A stretch of DNA of 64,000 bases from NCBI GenBank assembly GCA_963854835.1, contig OY978525.1, positions 83,850,833 through 83,914,832 of the forward strand, in the 5' to 3' direction. Positions 33,501 to 45,500 of this stretch are shown piece after piece. Under the pieces are notes generated by a model. That model worked only from the letters and a program-made list of their open reading frames with translations, was not told where the DNA came from and ran no database searches. The position numbers were made by a program, and so were the translations under genes. The DNA comes from Megamerina dolium (Eukaryota > Arthropoda > Insecta > Diptera > Megamerinidae). How positions within the stretch are numbered: position 1 is the first letter of the stretch; each line of letters opens with the position of its first letter.

Positions 33501-36500
33501 AAATTCGAGTAGACACTCTCCTCTATAGTTTTCATTGCTGCTGCCCCACACAGAACTGTGCGCATTGGCATCGCAGCCTAAGATCAGACCAACCCCCTTA
33601 CCATCACAGAATCTCACTAGAGCTTCCACCTCTCTCGAAGGTGGTTCGTCTGGAGAATCGTATGGAAGGTATGCTGATGCGATCATAAATGATCCCGCAC
33701 CGTCACCTATTCTCACTACTGTGAGATCCGGTGAACACAAGTTAGACATTAGAATCGCACGTATCCCATGTCTAACTAAAATGCATGTCCTCAACTTCGC
33801 CTCTGTTTGTGGATAAAACAAAGTGGTCTTTTGTGCAGATAGGCCTTTGATCCTTCCATGAAGAATCCAGGGCTCCTGAACCAGTGCAATGTCAAGCTCA
33901 TCCTCATCGAAGCTCCGCACCATCATTGCTGATGCTGCTTTGCTGTGGTGAATATTGAGTTGACACACATTTAGTGGTTCCTGGCGCGGGCCCACCTCCC
34001 GCCCTAATGGCTTCTTCCTTGCAGAATCTGCCACTAGCCCCACGCCAGGAGCTGCGTCGCACCCCTCATACTGCATCCTTCTGGAATTTAACGACGGCCT
34101 GTTCAAGACCGCAGTTGAGTCTCCCCCCTGCGATCCTGACGGCCTCCGCGTCCTCCCTAGGACACAGCACGGTGAGTACAACACCTGCCCTTTCTGCCTC
34201 GCCAAACCCTTCTGTGCGGATAACACTCCATTTGGAAGTGTCCTTCACACAGACGTTCTGGCGCTGCAGCCTTCTGAGGATGATGTCGCTGGCCACAGCA
34301 TTGCCATGAGCAACAATCACCATCTTCCTCTTTGTCGACAAGGCAGTTAGGCTGTCACATTTGAGCTTCGCACCCTCCCACAAACCGGTTAGGTGCTCCA
34401 CTGTCTTGCACAGCCATTGCTTGGATAGCTGATTTTTGCACCTTAGTACAATCAATCCGCTCTCCACCCTTGCCCTGCCGACAAATCCAATGTCATTGAC
34501 ATCGTCTTCAAGAGACTCCATGGCATCCAACAAAGATACCTTGAAGGTACTCAGATGAGTATCCTCCAGAAGCCCCTCTAGTGACAAGTCCATGACTCCC
34601 ATAACGAGGTCAGCTTCCGCTACTTGAGCGTAAGTCTTCCTCGCCCTGGTGGGCTCGCCCTTTGCCTGTTCAGCCCGACGTTTAGGCGCTCTGCCAAGAC
34701 CGCTCGGCCCAGGTACCGCATGCGAGGACTGTGAGTCCGCTGGGTTAACAATCTTTCCAGATTGTCCACCCCGCTCATCACCTCCCGACGTCGGATTTCC
34801 CTGTCCCGTCGTTCCCAGAGCTACTCTACCCGTGTTAGGCTTGGGCCTCGAGCTCCTTTCGGAGCGACTGACGGCCTTTATAATTGGCCGTCCATCTCTC
34901 CGAGCATTTGCCCCTTTTGGTGTCTGCGTGGAAGAATTATCAACCTTCTCAAGAGACGGTTGTCCATCCTTCCCAGCATCCACCTCAATTGGCCCCTCCG
35001 TCGTCTTCGAATGAGGCTCCTCAGGCGTTGAACTTTTCAAAGTGGTTCCGGAGCTATCGCCCCTGAACCTCTTCCCCGAGTTCTCCACCTCCAAGGTCGA
35101 CTCATCTTGCAGAAGTCACCAATAAGTCACCAAATAAGAGTGTCACCAATAAGAGTGGACGTGTTTCTTTCGATTTTTAGAAAAAAAAAAAAAACAAATA
35201 AAATAATATAATTTGCAAACATTTTGATTATAATATGAGTGTTCAACGCTCTCCTCTCCGGCAACGGCAATCGCCTGTTAATGTGTGTGTAAACAATAAT
35301 TTGCAATCACCCGCGCAAACCCCCCCGATAAGTGCATTATCAAATAAAACAGTTGATACACACTGCACAAGTGAAAGTAACAGTGCAAATCTTTTGCCTG
35401 CGCATATTAAAAATTCATCAAATTTTGCAACAACAATAAATACAGACAAAAAAAATAATTTGTTCTATCGTGATATACTATCTCCCTCTATACCGTGGAG
35501 TGTACAATGTGCTTCTCCTGCTGTAACACCAACAGCTACAACATCAAAGCAATCAAATAACGGCACTTCTACTGAAGTGCATGACCCAGTAGTTAAAGCA
35601 ACTAGTGCGATGACTAATAAAGAACCAGTTGCTGTTCAAACTGGTATTGATCGCTACATTACTGTAGTAAAGCGAAAGAGAAGTCCGCAAAATTCAAAAC
35701 AAATGAATTCAACAAAAATTCAAAAGCAGAACACTGTCCCTATTAGTTCGGAAAATAGATACGCTCTGCTTTCAGGTGATGAAAGTGACGAAAATATTAT
35801 CTCCAAGAAAAATTTCAAACCCCCACCCATTTTCTTGAGAGAACGCAACTCAGATAAGTTGATTTCTAGAATTACAAGTCTTATAGGACCAAAGAATTTC
35901 CATGTTGTTCCTATTCGCAAAGGCCAAATTGAGGAAACAAAAGTGCAAATCTACAGCGAAACTCATTATCGCAAAGTAATAGCGGAATTTGATGCTGTAA
36001 AAAAGAATTACTACACATATCAGCTAAAAAGTAGTAAGGGCTTAATCGTTGTACTCAAAGGCGTCGAACCCAACGTTGATATTAACGAAATCAAACTTGC
36101 CCTTCAGGAAGAAGGGTTTCAAGCCAAAACAGTGTTCAACATTCTCAACAAGAGCAATATACCTCAACCGTTATATCGTATTGAGCTTCAGCCTGAAACA
36201 AAACCCCTAAAAAAAGGTGAAGTACACCCCATATATAAAATTCGATATTTATTGCATCGCAAAATCACAATCGAAGAACCCCATAAGAGAACTGGACCTC
36301 CTCAGTGCAGCAACTGCCAAGAATATGGACATACTAAGACATATTGTACCCTGCCAGCTGTTTGTGTGATTTGTGGAGATCTCCATAAATCAAACATATG
36401 CCCAAAATCTAAAGGCGATGCTAGCATAAAAAAATGCAGCAATTGTGGAGGTAATCACACCGCAAATTATAGAGGTTGCCCAGTATATACAACCCTAAAG

Positions 36501-39500
36501 CTAAATTTCTCCGCTAGCAATCAACCTCTAAAACCAGTTGAGCAAACTCAGATAGCCAACTCAAGTAAGAGACAAAATATTGATGCAACACAATTCTTCT
36601 CTGCAATCCCAAACAAGAATCAAACCAATTCATACGCTAGCGTGTTAAAACAAAACCCACACCAACAAAGCAATGTAAATAATGAGCAGAAACACTCACT
36701 GCCCACCCAACAGCCAAGTACCCTTGAACATTCGCTTCAAACATTGATTCAGAATATGAACCAATTCATGAACTCAATGCAAACAATGATGCAAGAAATG
36801 ATGAAAAATCAATCGATGTTACTCCATACATTGCTATCCAGACCATGAGTTGTCTCAAGATATGCCACTGGAACGCCAACGGCTTAAGCCAGCACCGTTT
36901 GGAGCTAATTCAATTCCTTGAATCCAGCCAAATCGACATAATGATGATATCTGAGACCCATTTCACTGACAAAAATTGCTACCAAATACCATATTACAAA
37001 CTGTACACCACAAATCATCCGCATGGTAAGGCACGTGGAGGAACTGCCATATTGATAAAAAGCAGAATAAAACATCATGTTCTCGAAGATTTTAGTAGCG
37101 TCTACTTGCAAGCAACATCTATATGTCTGGAAGAATACATCTCTAACCTAGTAATATCTGCGATATACTGTCCCCCAAGATACAGTATTACCGAACAGCA
37201 ATATAAAGAATTTTTCTCAACTCTTGGTAGCAAATTCTTGGTTGCTGGCGATTTCAACGCCAAACACACTCACTGGGGCTCCCGATTAATAACTCCAAAA
37301 GGCAAAAGACTATGTTCAATCATCACTAACCACGGCTACGATGTTATTTCAAATGGTCAACCGACATATTGGCCGACGGACAAGAGGAAAATACCCGATC
37401 TCATAGACTTTGGAGTCGCCAAAGGTTTGCAGATGGAAAATATCTCCACAGAGTGTAATTATGATCTATCATCTGACCACTCACCCACGGTAATATCTAT
37501 AAAATCACCAAGCCCCCAAAGCAATTGCGTTAGAAAGAAAATAGACTGGTTAAAATTCAAGAAATATATAAATTCCCATCTTCCTCTGAGTACTGTATTA
37601 AGAAATGGACACGATGTAGACTCAGCACTCGAAAAATTCAACCAGCTGCTCTCATTAGCTCTCAGCTCAGCCACCTGCACAAAGGTATGCAAGCAATCAA
37701 ACTATAGCTCATACACACCAGCCGATATTGAATTGCTAGTAAGACAGAAAAGAAGACTCCGAAGACAATGGCAAGAATTCAGATCACCGAATCTGAAAAC
37801 ACAGCTACAGCACTGCACTCGAAAGTTAAAGCAAGCCTTAAAAAATAAAAACAACAAAGAGTTAGAAGAGCACATAGCGAAATTAACACCTGGTGAAGCG
37901 TCAGACTACTCTTTGTGGAAATCAGCAAAAAAATCAAATCGGCCAATTCTCACTGATTCCCCCATCCGTTTGAGTGACGGTAATTGGGCTAGAAGCAACT
38001 GTGAGAAGGGTTTGGCTTTTGCAAACCACCTAAAAAGTGTGTTTACACCCAATCCACCCTCTTCACAGTCCTCATTACCAATATTAACCTCTCAACCTTG
38101 CTCAATAACGCTCAAAATTAAAAAAAAGGACATATTCAAAGCAATTTATAAAGATTTAAACCCAAAAAAATCACCTGGTCCAGATAAAATTACCGGTAAA
38201 ATGATAAAAGAGCTACCTCCGGCTTCAGTAATTCATCTGATGCACATTTTCAATGCTATCCTTCGTATTAAACACTATCCCAAATGCTGGAAAACTTCAA
38301 AAATTATTATGATAGCAAAACCAGGAAAAGACCCTACAAAAGTTGCATCGTACAGACCTATCAGCCTCCTGCCTCTACTTTCTAAAGTATTCGAAAAGCT
38401 ACTTGTCATGAATATAACTCCATTTATTAATCTCAACCAACTGATTCCTCAACATCAGTTTGGATTTAGAAAACAGCACGGCACAATAGAACAAGTCCAC
38501 CGCATTGTAACTCTGATAAGGAACACTTTTGAAGAAAAAAAGTATTGCTCAGCTGTCTTTCTTGATATCACTCAAGCTTTCGATAAAGTATGGCACGATG
38601 GCCTTATTTACAAACTCAAACTATTACTGCCTGCAAATGTCTCCTCATTGCTTAGTAGCTACCTCACGAAAAGACAATTTCTCGTACATCACAAGGATTA
38701 CACAACAAATCCATTGGATATTCACGCTGGCGTTCCTCAAGGAAGCGTTTTGGGTCCCTTACTGTATCTCTTATACACTTCAGATATGCCCAACAATAAC
38801 TATACATTCATATCGACCTTTGCTGATGATACGGCAATATTGTGCTCTCGCTCTAACCCCATAGAAGCTACTAAACTCCTGCAGACTCACGTCGATTCTC
38901 TCGAAATCTGGCTAGCAAAATGGCGTATAAAAGTCAATGAAACAAAGAGCGTACATGTAACCTTCACGCTAAGGCTAGATACATGTCCCCCACTTAAAAT
39001 TAATGGCCAATCAGTTCCACAATGTTCCTCAACAAAGTACTTGGGTATTCACCTCGACAGAAGGCTGACATGGAATTATCACATAGAGGCAAAGAAAACT
39101 CAGATCAAGCTTAAAATGAATCAGTTATGGTGGCTGTTACACAAACGATCAAAGTTGAATCTTGAATACAAAGTGCTATTATATAAAGCAATCCTGAAAC
39201 CAATCTGGACTTATGGTATTCAGTTTTGGGGCACCGCATCTCCCTCTAATATCGAAAAATTGCAGCGAATACAATCCAAGTGTCTGCGAATTATTGTAAA
39301 CGCGCCTTGGTATATGAGGAACGTTAACATCCATCGAGATTTAAATGTATCCACAATTTCTGAGGAAGTTGCAATGTCCTGCAGAAGCTACATTCAAAAA
39401 TTACACAGTCATCCGAATCCCCTTGCTAGGCAATTGTTGCTGAGCAAGGGGCATCGTCGATTAAAAAGAAAAGACACACTGAATATGCTGTAAAATTGCT

Positions 39501-42500
39501 ACATCTCGCGACTCACCAAATTGTGATGGAACGTAGGGGATATCACATAGTTTTATTTAGCTTGTAAGATTTGAATAATTATTGTTAGTTTCTTGTATTT
39601 AAGAAAGATTCAATAAAAAAAAATAAGCTAACAAAAAAAAAAAAAAAAAAAAAAAATCTTGCAGAAGTCCACTGAGTTGGCCCGAGAGCTGCTCAATGGT
39701 CTTCTCCGACGACTTCATGGCCTTTTTACGTTGTCTTTTCGCTTCTGCTTCTCTCGTTTCTTCAACAGGATTCGCTCTGCTCTTGAGACTCCGTCCTTTT
39801 CGCTTACACCTGATAAAGCTAACGATTCCGCTCCACTAGGATCGTCTTCGTCCACACCATCAGATGTTCGGCCAGATGTTTTACGCTGCCTCCAAACCGG
39901 CTTCCCTGCCGACCTGGTGACACCGTCCTCTTTGTTCAACACCGTCGTAGCCGCCGGCTTAGGTCTTCCGAGACCCGTTCCGTCCGCCGCAACAGATGCT
40001 GCCATTGATTTTGGGCTGGCTAAAAGCTCGGCTTCTATGGAAGCCTCATTTTCCTCCATCCCCTCCACGAGTTGCGAAGAAATAAATGTCCGCCTGCGCA
40101 GAGATTCGCAGTACGCAGGTAAGGCTAATTATTACGGAGGGCGCCAGGTATCCGTAAGCTCACGTTAGCGACTGGGCTATTTGAAAAAGGGGTAAGGGAT
40201 AAGAGTACGTTGCCGAATGCTGTACTATTGAAGAGTAACAAACACTCACCAACTTACCCTTATCTTAGCTAGATACCGCCTGACATCGTACAGGCTAAAC
40301 TGTGGTATCTATTTCCAGTCGGCACCCTCGAGGCGGGTTCAGTGGAGGATTTTGCCGACCGCGAAGTTTATTTAAATTTAGTTTAATTTTGTTCGGTAGT
40401 AAAATCTGTATGACCGAGAAATTTTAATTTTAACTTTAATTTTTTCAATAAAGTTTGAATTTTTTTTTTTAATGCGAGCATAACTAATATGGCCTTTTTT
40501 GCGGTTTTGACAAGCGCAACTGTCACAATGTAAGCTTATGTCATTAGCTGTCTGCATGTCTGACCATAATCGCTAAAATTATAATAAGAGTACTTTATTA
40601 TTATTATTACGGCTATGAAGCACCGCGACTTGAAGATCTTTTGTGCAGCCTATTCCCTAACTAGCAGATCTTAAGACTATTTATAAATCTTCTCACTGCT
40701 GTGGGATTGATTTGAACTAGGTCCCTGGGAATTATGAATCCGTTGCGTAGGTAGTTTAGTCTGCGTCTAGCAACAGCTGGGCAATTGCAAAGAACGTGCT
40801 CTGCTGTTTCCTGCTCTTCAAGACAGAGTCGACAGAGATCGTTGGTTACCACACCCATTTCCATCATGTGATAATTAAGTTTACATTGACGTGTTAGTAG
40901 TTCAGTGTACAGTTTGATGTCTTTTCTGCTGAGGTTCAAGATAGCATCTACCTTAATATATTCAGGGTCAATAAATCTTTTCGACTGCCGCATGCCTGTT
41001 TGGGCTCTCCAGTAATCGGTTAGACTACTTTTTTCCTTTTCACATATTAAGTTGTTCATGAAGCTACCGTTTACCCCACAGAAGGTTTCTAGGCCTATGA
41101 AAGGAGTGTCTGTGCCCTTTTTGGCCAGTAAATATGCCATTTCATTTCCTATTTCATGCCATTGCATGCCCCTCGTGTCCCGGTGCCCATATCAGAGTCG
41201 CAGAGTTCCTCTTTGCTAAGGTATTGAGGAGTTCAAAGCATTCCCAAACTAACTTAGATTGGAACGAGAAATTCATTAGTGATTTTAGAGCTGCCTGACT
41301 GTCCGATAGAATGCATATGTTGGTTCCTCGAGTGCCCTTACGTAGATATTCTCTGAGAGATAGCTCTAAGGCGTGAACCTCCGCCTGAAAAATGGAAGCT
41401 ATTTTCCCATTGCAATTGCCTTCCGGAAATTTGGCCCTACAATTCCCGCTCCAGCACTGCCATCTTCCATTTTCGACCCATCAGTGTACCATAGCTGTGA
41501 GCCCTGTTCTAGGAATATTTCGTTGTTTCTCCACGCTGAGCGATCGTGAATGATCACTTCGAAGAGTTTGGAAAATATAAATTTTTTTTCATCCTGTCAA
41601 AGATCGTGAGGCCACAAGGTGTAGAGGATTGAGACCTGTGATTATTCCTAATGCTGCTGTGGGGCTAGTTCTCATCGCTTCCGTTACGCTCAAACAGGCT
41701 ATTTTATGAATCCTGTTAAGGATCATCTGAGTCCCAATTTCATTTACCTGCGGCAACCATACCAGAGAGGCATAGGTGATCATTGGTACTATTACAGTTT
41801 TGTAAGACCACGCCATCATTTTAGGTCCTAGTCCCCATGTTTTACTATACAGCCTTTGGCAAGCGAAGGTAGCCCTCAGGGCTTTGTTCGTGATGTATGA
41901 TAAATGGTTGTTCCAAGTAAGAGTTTTATCTAGGATTGCTCCCAAATATTTCATCTCCTCAGAGAGTCTTGGTTCTGTTTCACCTAACTTCAAGATCCCT
42001 AAATTCGACTTCCTCCTCTTCGTGAAGGGTACCAGCGTCGTTTTGCTAGGGTTTATCGAAAGTTCTTTCTCTTGACACCAGTCTCGTGTGATGTCAAGAG
42101 CTAGTTGCATGCGCTCAGTTATGGTAGAGTCAAATTTGCCTCTAACCATAATTATTAAGTCATCTGCAAAACCCTGAACTTCGTATCCGAGATCATCGAG
42201 CGTTTGTGAAAGCTCGTCAATAACCAATAACCATAGGAGCGGCGATAAACGCCTCCTTGAGGACAACTCTTGGTTGACTTGAAAATAAATTTTTTCTGTC
42301 CCCATTTCGTAAATTAATGTCCTGTTTTTCAGCATATTAACAACCCATGTTATGATCAGTCTATGAATTTGCTTCCTGACCATACCTTCCTCAATAAACC
42401 TGAAAGTAGCATTATCAAAAGCTCATGTAATATCAACCGATGTACAAAGAGCTATTTCTTTACTCTCTAATGCCAGTTCGATTTTACTCGTTAGGCAATG

Positions 42501-45500
42501 TATTGCAGTCTCAGTCGACTTGCCTGACTGGTAAGCATATTGTTCAGTATAGAGGTGTATCTTTAAGATAAACTTCTCTGATGTACTGATCTATAATTTT
42601 TTCCATTGCTTTTAGCAGGAAGGATGTTAGGCATATGGGCCGAAAGGATTTGGGCGTGTAATCCGCCTTTTTTCCTGCTTTCGGAATGAAAGAGACCCTA
42701 GATTTTGTCCATGATTTAGGCACTGCACCTAATTTCAGGCTTTTCCTGAAAATTTTGTTGGAATTGGTGCTAATACATCAGCCCCTTGCCGGAGAAGGCA
42801 AGGTTTATTATCATCAACACCCGGAGATTTAAATTTATTAGATGAGATTTCCCATTTAGTTTTATTGACTGAGAAATCTTTTTTCAGCGATTTCTGAGAT
42901 CTGGTAGCTACTGGGAGCGCCTTGATCTCCTCGCAGAACCTTTTCCATGAATCTCTCTTAGATTCTCTCCGTTTGCTATTGTAAGCCGTTAAGGCACATT
43001 TATAGGATACCCAGTCCCCATTGGACTTGGCTTTATTGAAAAGCTGACGTGCTTTCTTGCGTAACTTGTTAAGTTCCTCGCTCCACCAAGGGACGTTCCT
43101 AGAACGTTTCTTCACCACCAAGTCGCAGTTCTTTTCGAATGCTTCAGTTACTGTTTTTTCAAGTTTCCTGACCTCGAGGTCAAGTTCTTGAGAATTGTTA
43201 ATTCTCTCACTTAGGCACTCTAAATTTTGATCTAAGTAGAAGTTATACAGCGACCAATTAGTCTTCCTAGCATTTCTAATTTCAAAGATGTCTTCAACTT
43301 CCCCTTTTAGGTCAAAGCGTATATAACGACGATCCGACAAGGAGACTTCATCTAACACCCTCCAGTTAGAAATGTTATTATATATAAATGCACTGGTTAG
43401 AGTGAGATCTAACACCTCCCCCCTGATTGCATTTACAAAAGTTGGATCATTTCCCCTATTTAACACCACAATGTTGTTAGTAGTAATGAAATTAAAAAGT
43501 AACTCACCTCGAGTGTTTGTATCCGTGCTTCCCCATGCCGTATGACGTGCATTTGCGTCGCAACACATCTCCCATTGAACATTCCGAGTGAGGCAGTAAC
43601 CCATGAGCTGCTGGAGCTCCTGGGATACCGCCTCCCCCGAATCCTCACCAGGAAGGTACATGGAGGCCAGTATTACAGTTCGTCTTCCTCTGGCACTGGG
43701 CACTTATGCCTGTATCGCCTCCAGATCACGTTGTAGGAGCTCTGAAATTGGAAGAAATTTAATATTTTTGTTGATGGGTAACGCTGCCCTGTGTCGGTCA
43801 GCATTTACGTCGTAGATCAACTTACATGTTGTTATCTGCAGACCATTTATTTGTCTATTTGCGGCCCATGGTTATTGGATGGCCACAAAGTCCAGACAAT
43901 TTTGTTTCACCATGGCACTGAGTCTATATGAGGCTGCTATTGCCTGGTGGAGATTTATTTGGAGGCATTTAAGCTGCCTCCAACTGCCAGTATGCATTCG
44001 AGGTGGAGCCTGGGACATTATTTCCCAGACTGGCCCCTTCGGACCTCACCACCTTTCGTGCTTCGCAAGGTTTCCCTGGCCTCCGGATCCTTGTGTTCCC
44101 ATTTCCTGAGCCGACCAGAGAGCAGAGATGGTTTTGAACGCCGGGTACTGGCGTTGCCTTTTTCTGCTATCGGTGCTGGAAACCGTTTTCGTCTATTTGT
44201 TTGCGCACGAGCCGCCGCCGAGGTCGAAGGCTGCTCTACAGCAACAGTCTTGACTTTCGCCCTGTTACCTTTAAGTCTGGGTCTTAGCTGGGCACTGCCA
44301 AAGCCATAAAAGACTTTGTTGCCCAGCTTTTCGACCACTTCCGAAGACTGTGGGTCCAGGGCCATCGCTAGCTCGACAAGGTCACCTTTGTGATGCCTGT
44401 TTAGCACCCTCCATTCGCTAACACAAATGCCCGAGTTCTGTGACTCAATCTGCCCCAGAATTCGGTCATTTTGCCACGATGCTGATCCAGGGAAGTATCC
44501 GACAAAAATTTTGTAAAGCCTGCAAAGTGAGGCTTCACCGGGCCACCGCGGAACTTGTAGACCCTGTCGGCGATGCATTTCTGCGCCTTGCCAATTTCCT
44601 CAGTGGACCATATGCCCTCCGGGAAATTGTTTTGGATAACCTCGACTTTCTTAGAGCGGAGTGCTTCAGCCAGAGTTGGCTTCGAACGGGGTTCGCCCAC
44701 GGTGGCGATTTGTGGAGCCACTCCTTTAAAAGCTACCGCTACCACCGCCTCCATCTCCCCGCAAGCCGGCACAGCGGACGCAGTCGAAGATACTGTTATG
44801 GTCTCTCATTGGATATGGGACCTGGTGCCCCCTCCAGCTGATCGTAGACTGTAATTTCAGTGACGTTTGGACCAAGTGCCCCCTCGTTCACAGAAATTTT
44901 TAGGCTTTTACCCTCGTTTTGCACCTTTAAAGGTGTGCAATCCATATTTTTTTTTTTTCAAATTTAGAATCCATGAGATCTGATATTTGATTAAAGTTTG
45001 CATTTTGGTCACCCATGGGTGCCCCCAATGGGAAAGCAAATTGAAACCGTAGGTTCGCCAGACCTTGTACGGAGTTCGCTATTATGCTTGACTCTTCCCC
45101 GTCAAGCAAGTTCGCAGGCATAGCTGTTCCACCGCGATTTTAGGGGGTTATTTTAGGTCATTTATGAGTCGATCCATGCCACAGACTGTCAAGACTAGGC
45201 CTTAACAGTCTGTAGCATGAGCGGACTCTGCCTTGGGAGTTTTCCTTCTCCCCCGCACGACTATTCGGCAACCCAAATCCAGCAGAGACATGACCGTACT
45301 GAAAATGAGCTATTGGTCAGAAATAATAACCGCACTGGCAGGTAACCTGCTTACTCCCTTAACGACTGACCAGGAATCGTAGTAAACTACTTTCAACCTG
45401 TGCGTCGTAGGTAGTACTTAGTTTATGCTGGACTATGGCACAGTCTTTCATATGCCATGTTCCAGCTCATATTAATCCCCTACACCACGACAAGGTGACT

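Larger units (their letters stand above)
35118..39655 (+). mobile_element. Intact full-length Jockey-clade retrotransposon
   Basis: A 14-bp target duplication ATCTTGCAGAAGTC at 35104-35117 and 39656-39669 brackets 4,538 bp inserted in LOA ORF1. The 5' end carries three near-copies of TCACCAATAAG, then a short UTR; both ORFs are open; the 3' end has AATAAA-type signals and a poly(A) tail of more than 20 residues. It is the youngest insertion of the nest and is in the same direction as MDN1. Confidence 0.94.
30249..40358 (-). mobile_element. LOA-clade non-LTR retrotransposon, near full length, interrupted by Jockey
   Basis: A 16-bp target duplication CCGCGAAGTTTATTTA at 30233-30248 and 40359-40374 defines the element. 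Subtracting the Jockey insert and its duplicated target leaves about 5.56 kb: 5' UTR, ORF1, ORF2 (endonuclease, RT, RNase H) and a short AT-rich 3' end without long poly(A). RNase H after RT, and an overlapping ORF1/ORF2, fit LOA (Loa/Bilbo-like) elements. It lies antisense to MDN1. Confidence 0.9.

Noticed and set aside
43542..44854. Plus-strand frames opposite LOA-2
   Set aside because: Shadows of the minus-strand endonuclease and ORF1.
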